DNA of 64,000 nt. Origin: JAVBSN01 sp031556525 (GTDB lineage Bacteria; Bacillota; Clostridia; Lachnospirales; Lachnospiraceae). The stretch spans positions 94,654 through 158,653 of the forward strand of contig JAVBSS010000012.1 of assembly GCA_031556525.1 (NCBI GenBank), in the 5' to 3' direction. The position numbers and the translations under genes are program-made. Position 1 is the first letter of the stretch. Every line of letters begins with the position of its first letter. The notes beneath the pieces are model-generated. The model had not been told where the DNA came from. It was given only the letters and a program-made list of their open reading frames with translations, and did not search any database. Below, piece by piece: positions 32,953 to 42,900 of this stretch.

Positions 32953-34746
32953 CTAATTCGATTTTTCAAACCCATAAGACCATGGAGAAATGAATTTATC
33001 TAATCTATATTTCATATACTCAGAAGTAGAGAATATTGGGATGCTTTTCTTAATGATAGGACTATCATCGCCAATCAAATATTCCAATATTCCTTCCATA
33101 GAAGGTGCTTCTAGAAGTTGTAATTTAATTCTATCATCCAAAAAGAAGATTTTAATTATCTTAGTATTTGAAGTTTCCACAAAAGATACCTTGATCTTAA
33201 GTACAACATTTCCATCTTCATCATTAGTAAACTTACCAATAGTTCCAATGCTGAAACGTTGTCCGCTAAGGATATATTCCTGATATAAGGTATGATTAAA
33301 ACCTACCTTAATAATATTTTTCGTATGTGTTTCATTGAATTCTATAGCAAATTCATCATTGTCATAGGAAAATACAATATCAGTTATTCCTTTTGAATAA
33401 TTGTTGTACATTGCTTGAAGCATAATAGGCATTACACTTCCAATGGGCTCACTAAATTCATATATTTTCCCGGATAAGCTATCTACTCGCTTAATATATC
33501 TCTTATATAATTTATCATCTATAAACGCTCTCTTAAATGCCATCTCTGATAAATTAGACAAGTTTGGTTTTACAACCTTTAACTTCTCCATTACTTCCAT
33601 GTTTTCAAGAGAATGTTTGTATATATATTGTTCAATTGGATTAATCGACAAAATATCTTCTGAAAAGTTGTTATCATCTGTAACAAGGTCTAATATTAAT
33701 CTAATTGCCTTACTATCTGGAAACAAGCTAACACTTCCACCTGTCATTGATATAACTATATTTCTTTCAGGAACTACAATAACATTTTGCCCTAACATAC
33801 CATTAAATGCATAGGCGCTACCTTCTAGTCCCCATATCTGATATCCATATCCAGTACATAATTTGTCAGCAGTCTGGTCTATTTGTTTACTACAAGATAA
33901 TTCCACCCATTTACTAGGTACAATTTCTTCCATAACGTCATTAATTAACCATCTTCCATTTTGAAGATATAACATTCCGAATTTGGTCATATCCATAAGG
34001 TTAAGTTTCATTCCCCAACCACCTTTTTCATATCCCATCGGACATCTCTCCCATGTTATATCATTAATTCCAAGTGGGTCAAGAATTCTTGCTGTAATAA
34101 AATCCAGAAGACCTTCTCCTGTTTTTATCTTAATAATTACTGATAACATATACGTATTCAAACTGTTATATTCATAATCTGTTCCAGGTTGAAATGAAGT
34201 TCCAGATTCTAGATATCCTTTAATCCAATCATTTTCAAATACTGTACTTAATTCATTAAATTTAATACCTGTACTCATAGTAAGTAAATGCTTAATGGTT
34301 ATTTCTCTGATACTCTTTGATGTAAGTATTCCAACTCTATCTGATAATATATCAACTAAACGTTCTTCTAGATTAATATATCCTTCTTCTATCGCTATTC
34401 CTACTGCCATAGCCGTAATACTCTTACACATTGAATGTGAAATGTGTCTATATTCTTCATTGTATGGAGATGCATAAGTTTCAGCAAATATCTTACCGTC
34501 CTTAGCCATCATAATTCCATGTAAACCTATTGATTTATCACTACTAAGATTTTTAATAAGTTTCAAAACCACCTCAGTAGATATACCTACTGTTTCTGGA
34601 GCGACTCTTTCAAGAATAGTTCCATTAGTAGCCGGAATATAGCTATCATCTGTATCCATAAGCATACCTATTGGCAAATTATCATATTGTCCACTAAGCA
34701 TCTTAAATAAATAATTAATAAACTTGACTCTTATTTGTATATCCAT
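32953..34746 (-). CDS. serine hydrolase, class C beta-lactamase-like, with long C-terminal part
   Basis: A 597-residue protein. The N-terminal half (about 50-350) is a beta-lactamase/esterase fold with SMCK (S105, K108) and the second motif YEYNSLNTY; a GTG-like HTG/KTG equivalent is not clear (SMTGGSVSLF is a candidate). The remaining about 240 residues are beta-rich and have no match I recognise, similar to lipocalin-like tails of this family. There is no signal peptide, so it is probably cytosolic. GGAGGA precedes the ATG at 34746. Possible activities are esterase or peptidase; beta-lactam resistance is unlikely without export. Confidence 0.82.
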   Translation of the reverse strand: MDIQIRVKFINYLFKMLSGQYDNLPIGMLMDTDDSYIPATNGTILERVAPETVGISTEVVLKLIKNLSSDKSIGLHGIMMAKDGKIFAETYASPYNEEYRHISHSMCKSITAMAVGIAIEEGYINLEERLVDILSDRVGILTSKSIREITIKHLLTMSTGIKFNELSTVFENDWIKGYLESGTSFQPGTDYEYNSLNTYMLSVIIKIKTGEGLLDFITARILDPLGINDITWERCPMGYEKGGWGMKLNLMDMTKFGMLYLQNGRWLINDVMEEIVPSKWVELSCSKQIDQTADKLCTGYGYQIWGLEGSAYAFNGMLGQNVIVVPERNIVISMTGGSVSLFPDSKAIRLILDLVTDDNNFSEDILSINPIEQYIYKHSLENMEVMEKLKVVKPNLSNLSEMAFKRAFIDDKLYKRYIKRVDSLSGKIYEFSEPIGSVMPIMLQAMYNNYSKGITDIVFSYDNDEFAIEFNETHTKNIIKVGFNHTLYQEYILSGQRFSIGTIGKFTNDEDGNVVLKIKVSFVETSNTKIIKIFFLDDRIKLQLLEAPSMEGILEYLIGDDSPIIKKSIPIFSTSEYMKYRLDKFISPWSYGFEKSN

Positions 34747-34858
34747 ACAAATCCTCCATATATATGCATTCTATTAGCTAAAATCATTTTATTTTTTAAT
34801 ATGGCTACTACATAATTGCATATTTTACTTTATTATAGCCATAAAATTCCAATATTCT

Positions 34859-35689
34859 TTACTTTAATATTTTCCCATCTTCACAAATTATATTAGAATA
34901 TACTTCGAAATTATAACCATCATTATCTCCCCAATCATTTCGCCCTTTTCTATCATAGCCCTCATCCTTATAGAACCACTTATAACTTACATATCCTACA
35001 TAGTTTCCCTCGCTTAATTTCTTAGATACATCATACATTCCGCTTCGTGGTTCGCTAGGCGGTAAATATATTACTAAGGTAGGTCTGCTATAATAATCTG
35101 TATGTTGCTCCATTTCATTAAAATCTTCTACCTTTGTATCAACGGGTAAGTTTTTGTTAAGCCATGTGGTAGGAAAACTCACGTAAAACTTGTATTCATC
35201 ATAACATTCTCCGAGTATTGGATCTATAAGGGTTTCATATTCCTCAATTAACTTAATATCTGTATACGTATCATAATAATCTACTATTCCAAATATATTT
35301 TTATCGCCTTGTACTCTAAATTTATGCTTTTCATCATAATGCTCAAGTGGATAAACATATGCTTCTATTGTACCATACTCAGGACGTATATCAGAATCAT
35401 ACCTTGACACTACACACGATTCTATCACAAAATTTTCACTGTATCTCTCTTCTAAATATTCAAGAATATCCTTTTCTACATATTCTGAATCTCTATATTT
35501 CGCATAGTTAATATCTCTTATTGTAACAACTACTACTATTGAAATAGGCTTTGCAATTAAAACAATTGTTATTAATATTCCTATTATTATTGATATTTTC
35601 ACAATTATTTTTTCTAAACTACTCATATCTCTGTTCTTCTTATCTAACACGACTTTAATATTATCATGACTTCCATTTGTATATTGCAT
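34859..35689 (-). CDS. unknown single-pass membrane protein
   Basis: A 276-residue protein I do not recognise. A cytoplasmic tail of about 27 residues is followed by one strong membrane helix (about 28-57) and an external domain of about 215 residues, rich in Tyr, Asp and Glu (SEYVEKDILEYLEERYSENF; EPRSGMYDVSKKLSEG). The external domain looks folded, with alternating strands. GGGAGG precedes the ATG. Near the end, DRKGRNDWGDNDGYN is very polar. It has no close-spaced neighbour. Confidence 0.7.
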   Translation of the reverse strand: MQYTNGSHDNIKVVLDKKNRDMSSLEKIIVKISIIIGILITIVLIAKPISIVVVVTIRDINYAKYRDSEYVEKDILEYLEERYSENFVIESCVVSRYDSDIRPEYGTIEAYVYPLEHYDEKHKFRVQGDKNIFGIVDYYDTYTDIKLIEEYETLIDPILGECYDEYKFYVSFPTTWLNKNLPVDTKVEDFNEMEQHTDYYSRPTLVIYLPPSEPRSGMYDVSKKLSEGNYVGYVSYKWFYKDEGYDRKGRNDWGDNDGYNFEVYSNIICEDGKILK

Positions 35690-35853
35690 TGGTTTCCTCC
35701 CTATAAATAAAAAAAGAATTATATTTTATATAACCCTACCCCTATAATACTATCTAATTAATCGTATATTACCATATAATTAATATACAATTCAATACAA
35801 ATAAATCTCACTTTGCCTTCGCGAAAAAAATAAGCCTACATTTTAAAATTGGA

Positions 35854-35890
35854 TTATCCCCCATTCCGATACTTCTGAAATGGGGGATAA
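35854..35890 (-). terminator. hairpin, probable terminator of the 76-residue protein gene
   Basis: Arms TTATCCCCCATT (35854-35865) and AATGGGGGATAA (35879-35890) are perfect, with a 13-base loop. The following minus-strand bases are only moderately T-rich. It lies 20 bases past the stop of the small gene. Confidence 0.6.
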
Positions 35891-35909
35891 TAATGAGAGA
35901 AAAAATATT

Positions 35910-36140
35910 TTATTTTAATTCTTTGAATGTATAAGCTTTTCTTGATTTAATGTCGTCTGGTACAACATTATGCTCATTGTATTTATAAGCTTCGTATTCT
36001 GTTACTTCTACAAATTTGGCTTTTACCTGTACTTGCGAAATCTGCTTGGTTTCTTTGGTTGTACATGCTGCGACTACTTCGCTTGTGTACGCGTCAACAA
36101 CTAAGTAATTTTTTTCTTCTTTCTTTCCGAATAGTGCCAT
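35910..36140 (-). CDS. unknown small soluble protein, 76 residues
   Basis: Begins MALFGKKEEKNYLVVDAYTS; charged, with no cysteine motif other than one Cys (VVAACTTKET) and no membrane segment. The pattern VEVTEYEAYKYNEHNVVPDD suggests an alpha/beta mini-domain. The ribosome binding site AAAGGAGG is nearly perfect, and the coding region is flanked by a hairpin and a long A+T-rich upstream region, so high independent expression is plausible. I do not recognise the family. Confidence 0.65.
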   Translation of the reverse strand: MALFGKKEEKNYLVVDAYTSEVVAACTTKETKQISQVQVKAKFVEVTEYEAYKYNEHNVVPDDIKSRKAYTFKELK

Positions 36141-36264
36141 GGGTAAAACCTCCTTTGCAAAAACAAGATATTATATATATAATTTATACATTTTAAACAT
36201 ATTTGCTTATTTGATTTATACACATTTTAACATACTATTCTTTGTTTGACTATACTTATCACGA

Positions 36265-36302
36265 GTTTTTGTTAGTTTTAAACAATTGTTTTTGTTAGTT
36301 TT
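36265..36302. repeat. 15-bp direct repeat pair upstream of the small-protein gene
   Basis: GTTTTTGTTAGTTTT occurs at 36265-36279 and 36288-36302, 23 bases apart (about two helical turns), between the end of the ferredoxin/ASKHA gene and the small-protein gene. It could be a regulator site. No terminator is clear in this gap. Confidence 0.5.
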
Positions 36303-36315
36303 GCACATGAATTTT

Positions 36316-37761
36316 TCAGAAGTTTATTTGACTTATATACATTTTGCTAAAATTATTATCAATAGATAAGTCAATATCACATATATTAGTTTTTATATTA
36401 GTTATTCTAGACTTTATAGTATCATTAACTATATATTCCATAGTTCCTTCAAGGGCTGTATTTCCTACACTTTTACATTTATTTTCCAGCACTTTAGGTA
36501 TCATTCCAATATTAACAGCATTGCTAATATTCAAATAAGTTCCAAATCCTCCAGCAATATATACCTGATTAATATCTTCTAATGATATGCCCAATCTTTC
36601 CGTTAATATTTCTATTCCGGTACGGATAGCTGCTTTAGCTAACTGAATATCCCTAATGATATCTTGAGTTAACATTACTCCTCCATCACAAGGTATACCT
36701 TTTTCTATAAATCTATCAATTATTTTACCTTCACTATCAATTAATCTTCTATCCAAACATCTAGAAATTATATCAATTATATTTGTGCCATAAGAATCCT
36801 GACCTTTTAGTGCTTGTTCAAATGCTGGTCCGCATGCTGTAGAACCACTTAATGTTTTATAACTATTACCTATTATAATTTCTCCATTAGTTCCTAAATC
36901 AATTAACATGGTGTAATTTTCATCACTACACATATCAAGATAAGCAGCACCTACCAAAACATCACTTCCAATATAACCACTGGCACATTCCAATACTCTA
37001 AGATTTACATTAGCTAATCTACCTATAAGTTCAACATAATCCTTATTTTCCTCATATCCATATGCAATATTTGAAAGTATATCTCTCATCTCTCCCATAT
37101 CTAATGGTTTAAATGGATATTCGCCAATACTTGTAATATCTAATCCTCTTATTATACTAGTCATTGTAGGATTACCACTAATAACTATTTGTTGTATATC
37201 GTAATTAATATCTATTAGCTTACTAATTCCATATAGTATATCGTTCCATACAGCTTTTCTTAGCACATTAAGATGTTGTTCGTCTATGGAATAGGAAATT
37301 CTACTAACCACATCTGCCCCATACCCTCTTTGAGAATTCAGCATACTTATACTACTTACCTCCATAGATGATTCCAAGTCTATTAGTTTCATTCCTATTG
37401 TAGTTGTTCCAACATCTATTCCAATTCCATAACAACGACCTGTAACATCTGAATTAACATCATTATTAAACGCATGATTTATTGTATTAGATTCAACAGA
37501 TTCCCTATATTCAATAATATTATCCTTTAAAGGCAACAAAAAATTTATCTTAACCTCTATGTCCTCTTCTAAAACATATTCACAAGCTAAAATAAATTCC
37601 TTATCTACATACACCTTACACGCACCACATATACCCTTGCCTCCACAATTGGCATTAAAAATAATGCCGTTTTCTAAAAAGGCTTGATACAACGTGATGC
37701 CTGTAGATGCTTTTATTATTCTATTGTTATTATTCTTATCAACAATAATAATATTTACCAT
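36316..37761 (-). CDS. 2Fe-2S ferredoxin/ASKHA-domain protein, RACE (corrinoid activation)-like
   Basis: A 481-residue protein. The N-terminal ferredoxin domain has ligands C39, C45, C48 and C60 (CGGKGICGAC...C). An ASKHA ATPase-like domain follows, starting GIGIDVGTTTIGMKLID and ending YIAGGFGTYLNISNA. This is the plan of reductive activators of corrinoid enzymes, which use ATP to put an electron on Co(II) of a corrinoid protein. It starts 2 bases after the ilvA stop without a ribosome binding site of its own, so it is probably translationally coupled. No corrinoid protein or methyltransferase is in the window, so its partner is elsewhere or its role differs. Confidence 0.85.
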   Translation of the reverse strand: MVNIIIVDKNNNNRIIKASTGITLYQAFLENGIIFNANCGGKGICGACKVYVDKEFILACEYVLEEDIEVKINFLLPLKDNIIEYRESVESNTINHAFNNDVNSDVTGRCYGIGIDVGTTTIGMKLIDLESSMEVSSISMLNSQRGYGADVVSRISYSIDEQHLNVLRKAVWNDILYGISKLIDINYDIQQIVISGNPTMTSIIRGLDITSIGEYPFKPLDMGEMRDILSNIAYGYEENKDYVELIGRLANVNLRVLECASGYIGSDVLVGAAYLDMCSDENYTMLIDLGTNGEIIIGNSYKTLSGSTACGPAFEQALKGQDSYGTNIIDIISRCLDRRLIDSEGKIIDRFIEKGIPCDGGVMLTQDIIRDIQLAKAAIRTGIEILTERLGISLEDINQVYIAGGFGTYLNISNAVNIGMIPKVLENKCKSVGNTALEGTMEYIVNDTIKSRITNIKTNICDIDLSIDNNFSKMYISQINF

Positions 37762-37763
37762 AA

Positions 37764-38981
37764 TTAATATATACTCTTTGATTTCTTCTCGATTGGTCTA
37801 TATCCTTCTTCTGCAAGAACAGCCAATATTCTTTCTTTATGTTCTGGGCCAAAGGCTTCCATAGTTATTACTAATTCAACGGCAGCATTACGATTAATAT
37901 TTACAAACTGATTATGCTCAAGTTTTATTATATTACCTTGTAATTCCGCAATTGTCTTTGATACATTCATTAATTCACCTGGTTTATCTGGTAATAAAAC
38001 AGATACTGTGAATATTCTACTTCTAGCTATAAGTCCATGTTGTACTACTGATGCAAATGTAATAACATCCATGTTACCACCACTTAGAATACTAACAACC
38101 TTTTGATCTTTAACATTTAAGTGTTTTAATGCTGCTACTGTAAGTAATCCTGAATTCTCTACTAACATCTTATGATTCTCTAACATATCTAAGAATGTTA
38201 CTATTAATTCACTATCTTCAACTGTTATTATATCATCAAGGTTTTCTTTTAGATATGGGAATATCTTACTACCTGGAGTCTTAACTGCTGTACCGTCTGC
38301 AATTGTATCTACTGCTGGTAATGTAGTAACATTATCATTTTTCATTGAAACTTCAAGGCAATTAGCACCTGCTGGCTCTACGCCAATTACTTTAATGCTT
38401 GGATTAAGCATTTTAGCAAGAGTTGATACACCTGTAGCTAGTCCACCACCACCAACTGGAACTAATATATAATCTACTGTTGGTAATTCTTTAATTATCT
38501 CCATCGCTATTGAACCTTGTCCACACGCAACATCTAAATCATCAAATGGATGTATAAATGTATATCCTTTATCTTCAGCAAGCTCTATAGCATAGTTACA
38601 TGATTCATCATATACATCTCCATAAAGAATAACTTCAGCACCATATGATTTTGTTCTATTAACTTTAATTAAAGGTGTTGTAGTTGGCATAACTATTATC
38701 GCCCTAGCACCATATGCCTTAGCAGCATAAGCCACACCTTGAGCATGGTTTCCTGCTGATGCAGTAATAAGTCCTTTTGCTCTCTCTTCCTCTGTTAAAG
38801 TACTGATTTTATAATAAGCGCCTCTAATCTTATAAGCACCTGTTAATTGCATATTTTCTGGTTTTAGAAATACTCTATTGCCACATTGTTCACTAAAATA
38901 ATCACTCTCAACTAATTTAGTTGGTAATACAACTTTCTGTACAGTATTATAAGCTTCTTCAAATTTTTCTAATGATAACAT
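37764..38981 (-). CDS. ilvA: threonine ammonia-lyase with C-terminal ACT domain
   Basis: A 405-residue PLP enzyme converting threonine to 2-oxobutanoate and ammonia, the first step of isoleucine synthesis or of threonine catabolism. PLP lysine in LTGAYKIRGAYYK, phosphate-binding loop VPVGGGGLATG, SAGNHAQGVAYAA. A single ACT domain (VSVLLPDKPGELMNV onward) follows. Start: ATG 38981 is preferred because AAGGAG, inside the end of ftsY, is 9 bases upstream; the frame extends to 38999 without a better site. It follows ftsY by 1 base. The single ACT and length resemble the clostridial form between biosynthetic IlvA and catabolic TdcB. Confidence 0.93.
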   Translation of the reverse strand: MLSLEKFEEAYNTVQKVVLPTKLVESDYFSEQCGNRVFLKPENMQLTGAYKIRGAYYKISTLTEEERAKGLITASAGNHAQGVAYAAKAYGARAIIVMPTTTPLIKVNRTKSYGAEVILYGDVYDESCNYAIELAEDKGYTFIHPFDDLDVACGQGSIAMEIIKELPTVDYILVPVGGGGLATGVSTLAKMLNPSIKVIGVEPAGANCLEVSMKNDNVTTLPAVDTIADGTAVKTPGSKIFPYLKENLDDIITVEDSELIVTFLDMLENHKMLVENSGLLTVAALKHLNVKDQKVVSILSGGNMDVITFASVVQHGLIARSRIFTVSVLLPDKPGELMNVSKTIAELQGNIIKLEHNQFVNINRNAAVELVITMEAFGPEHKERILAVLAEEGYRPIEKKSKSIY

Positions 38982-38982
38982 G

Positions 38983-39954
38983 TTATTCGTCTCCTTCATC
39001 TAGCAACATCTCTACGTCACTCTTAACTTCAAATCCTGCAAATAATGCATTTACATACTCTCCTGCATCAAACTTTTGCAAGTCCTCTATCTTTTCTCCA
39101 ATACCTATATACTTTACAGGTACATTAAGTTCTGAATTAATTGCAATTGCAATACCACCCTTTGCCGTTCCGTCTAGTTTTGTTAAGATAATACCATCTA
39201 TATCTGCAACTTGGCTAAATTGTTTTGCTTGTTCTAATGCATTCTGTCCCGTAGTTCCATCAAGAACAATTAAAGTCTCTTGATGAGCATCTGGATATTC
39301 TTTTTGAATAATTCTATGCATCTTACTTAATTCGTCCATTAAGTTCTTTTTATTATGAAGTCTTCCTGCTGTATCACATAGTAATATATCTACATTTCTT
39401 GATTTTGCTGCTTGTACCGCATCATACACAACAGCAGATGGATCACTACCTTCTTGTTGAGCAATAAGCTCTACACCAGCTCTATTAGACCATGTTCTAA
39501 GTTGTTCTATAGCACCTGCTCTAAATGTATCTGCAGCAGCCATCATAACTTTCTTGCCTCGAGACTTATATTGTGCTGCTAATTTACCAATAGACGTTGT
39601 TTTACCAACTCCATTTACACCAATTACTAATACCACTGTCTTCTTATCTTCAAATTCATAAGCGTTATCTTCTACAAGCATTTGCTCTTTGATAATGTTA
39701 ACAATTAAATCTCTACAAGCTTCTGGTTCTTTAATCTTAGATTTCTTAACTTGTTCTTTCAAATTATCAATAATATTAGTAGTTGTCTCATAACCTAGAT
39801 CTGCCATTACTAATGTTTCTTCTAATTCATCGTAGAAGTCATCATCAATATGTGACAGTGAAAATATTCTATCAAAATTTTGGCTTATACTATTTCTTGT
39901 TTTCGTCAGCCCTGATACTAGTTTACTAAAAAAACCTTTTTTCTCTTCACTCAT
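38983..39954 (-). CDS. ftsY: signal recognition particle receptor FtsY
   Basis: A 323-residue SRP-receptor GTPase that docks ribosome-nascent chain complexes at the membrane. Short N-domain (MSEEKKGFFSKLVSGLTKTR) without the long acidic A-domain, then the G-domain with G1 GVNGVGKTTSIGKLA, DTFRAGAIEQL, G3 DTAGRLHNKKNL and G4 TKLDGTAKGG, and GIGEKIEDLQKF at the end. It follows smc by 15 bases in the usual rnc-smc-ftsY order. GAGGT precedes the ATG. ffh and ylxM, often next, are not here. Confidence 0.97.
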   Translation of the reverse strand: MSEEKKGFFSKLVSGLTKTRNSISQNFDRIFSLSHIDDDFYDELEETLVMADLGYETTTNIIDNLKEQVKKSKIKEPEACRDLIVNIIKEQMLVEDNAYEFEDKKTVVLVIGVNGVGKTTSIGKLAAQYKSRGKKVMMAAADTFRAGAIEQLRTWSNRAGVELIAQQEGSDPSAVVYDAVQAAKSRNVDILLCDTAGRLHNKKNLMDELSKMHRIIQKEYPDAHQETLIVLDGTTGQNALEQAKQFSQVADIDGIILTKLDGTAKGGIAIAINSELNVPVKYIGIGEKIEDLQKFDAGEYVNALFAGFEVKSDVEMLLDEGDE

Positions 39955-39969
39955 ACTACTACCTCTTCT

Positions 39970-42900
39970 CTATTTATTGTGAGCCGCTTCCATCTTATCA
40001 AGTTCGCTCTCTATTAAATTAACTGAAACTAATGTAGATACACCTTTTTCTTGCATAGTTATACCATATAGTATATCAGCCGCTTCCATTGTACCTTTTC
40101 TATGAGTAATAACGATAAACTGAGTATCTTTTGTAAGTTTACCAAGGTATTTAGCAAATCGCTTAACGTTTGAATCATCTAATGCAGCTTCAATCTCGTC
40201 TAATAGACAGAATGGAGATGGTTTAAGACTCTGTATTGCAAATAGTAGAGCTATTGCTGTAAGTGATTTCTCACCACCCGATAATTGCATCATATTTTGA
40301 AGTTTCTTTCCTGGTGGTTGTGCAATAATCCTTATGCCTGCTTCTAATACATCTTCTTCATCTACTAATTCAAGACTTGCTTTACCACCACCAAACAACT
40401 CTTTGAATACCGAATCAAACATTTTCTGAATCTCTGCAAATTTCTCATTGAATTGTTCTCTCATTGCAGTATCTAATTCTTCTATAACTCGCTTTAGATT
40501 CTCTTCTGCTTTAATAATATCATCATGCTGAGTCTTTAGGAACTCATATCTTTCTGATACACTCTTATAATCTTCAATAGCATTAACGTTAACATCACCA
40601 AGTGACTTTATCTTACCTTTAACAGCACTTAATTCACGTTTTAACGAATCCAAATCATCAAGTTTCTCATCCCTAAGTTCTAATGCTGTGTTATACGTTA
40701 ATTCATAAGTTTCCCACATATAACCACTCAAGCCTTCAGATTGTTCATTTACTTTTTCTATTTGAGCATTAATTCTAAATGATGCTTTATCAAGACCAGT
40801 AATTTCATCATTAAGCTCTTCTCGTCTCTTAAAGAATTCCTTGTGGTTTGCAGTAACTGTATCTTTTTCTTTGATAAATAGATCTAATTTATTCTCTAAT
40901 TCACTAATGGTAGTCTGATTACTTTTAATATTATTCTTAGCAGTCTCAATACGTTTTGTAAGTATTCCTATTTCAGAATCAGAACCCTCTACTTTGGAAT
41001 TATAACTATTTAATTCTGCTGTTAATCTGCTTTCTTCATCTTTAATTCTTCTAATGTTTTCAATAATAAAATCGTATTGTTGTTTTACTGTATTGAACTC
41101 TAACATAAGTGAAGATACATTTTCGTTAGCCTTTTTAAGATTCTCTCTTTCTGTAACTAATGATTCTTCATAATGCTTAATTGTATCTTCGCAAGTCTCT
41201 TTTGCAGATTCTTGTTGCTTATTATCTTCGTGTAATTGAGTCTTGTTAGAATTAATCTCTTCAACCTGAGAATCCAACTCTCTATTTTCTTTCTGAACCG
41301 ATGCAAATGCTGTCGCTGCTTCTGACAATCTCTTGCTTACTTGTTCGATATTAAGAACTATTGTATTCTTATCTATGTATAATTGGTGAACCTTATCTGA
41401 TAACTCTTCTTTTTGATTCTTCAGTTCATCTCTTCTAACTTTTAGTTCTCTATCTAGCTTATCCGCCTCGATAGACTGCATTTTAACACTATTCATTTCT
41501 TTGGTTAGATCATCTATTTCTCTTTTTCTGCCCAAAAGGTTACTTGTATTTCTATAAGCACCACCAGTCATTGCTCCACCTGCAGATAATAATTCACCTT
41601 CTACAGTTACTATTCTAAGCGATTGATTATACTTCTTAGATACAGCAAGTGCGTTATCTATATTGTCAACCACAATAATTCTTCCTAGTAAATGATTTGC
41701 TACAGCCTTGTATTTGTCAGCTATTGTAACAAGTTCTGATGCAACACCAATAACACCTTTTTCCTTTAATACTTCTGGTCTTGAAAAATTGTTATTACTA
41801 TTAATATTTGTTAATGGTAGAAATGTTGCTCTACCGAATTTGTTTTGCTTTAAGTAGTTAATCATTTTCTTAGCTGTACCATCATTGTCTGTAACAATGT
41901 TTTGAATACTTCCACCTAAGGCTGTTTCTACAGCTATTTCATATTCTTTATTAACCGTTATTATATCAGCAACAACACCAACTATTCCTTGATTAGTGTC
42001 TTTTTGTTCCATAACCTTCTTAATACTATTACCATAACCATCATATCGTTCAGTAATGTTCTTAAGAGCTTCCAGCTTAGATTTAATACTACTATATTTA
42101 GAATTAAGAGTAGTCATTACATCTCTATTAGTACGGTTCTTTTCGATATTGCTATTTAATTCTCTATCACACTCACTTAATACTGTTTGATTATTAGTTA
42201 AGTTCTCTTCAACAGCTTTAAGTTGAGTATTGTACCCGTCATATTCTTCTTTATCTCTTAACTCATCGCTTTTGAATTGTAAATATCTTTGATTCAATTG
42301 AGTTTTTCTAAAGTTAATATTTTCAAGCATTGTATCATAGCGCCCAACCTTTGCTTTAAGATTAGATCCCTCATTTAAATACTCAATTATATCAGCCTTA
42401 CACTTTTCTATACTTTCTTCTGCTAAAGCTATCTTTTCGATAATAGCCTGACTATTTTCTTTGGCTTCATCTAATACATTATCTGCATTATTAAGCTTAT
42501 TATCTAATTGTTCTTTCTTTGATTCGTATTCTGTCTTTTCAGATATTTGCTTATTTAATTCAGTTTGTATTCTGTTAATCTGAGTACTAATGTGTTCATC
42601 ATTTTGTCTAGCACTATTTATTTGCTCACTAATAACCTTTACATCACCCTCAGCTCTCTCGTTTGATAGCTTAAGTTCATGTATAGTGTTTTTTGTTGTG
42701 TCAATGTCTGCATTATATTTTTCTAAGCCTGCTTCTAATCTATCATACTCTTCTTTTGTTTTTTCGTATTCTTTACTAAGTCTTATAGTGTCATCATTTA
42801 TAATATTAATCTTCTCTTGATATTCATCTAATTGATTCTTAACTCTATTTCTCTCTAATAAGAATACATTTACGTCAAAACGTTTCATTTCTTCTTTGTA

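Noticed and set aside
36316..37761. Corrinoid methyltransferase operon
   Set aside because: Only the activator-like gene is present; no corrinoid-binding or methyltransferase gene in the window.
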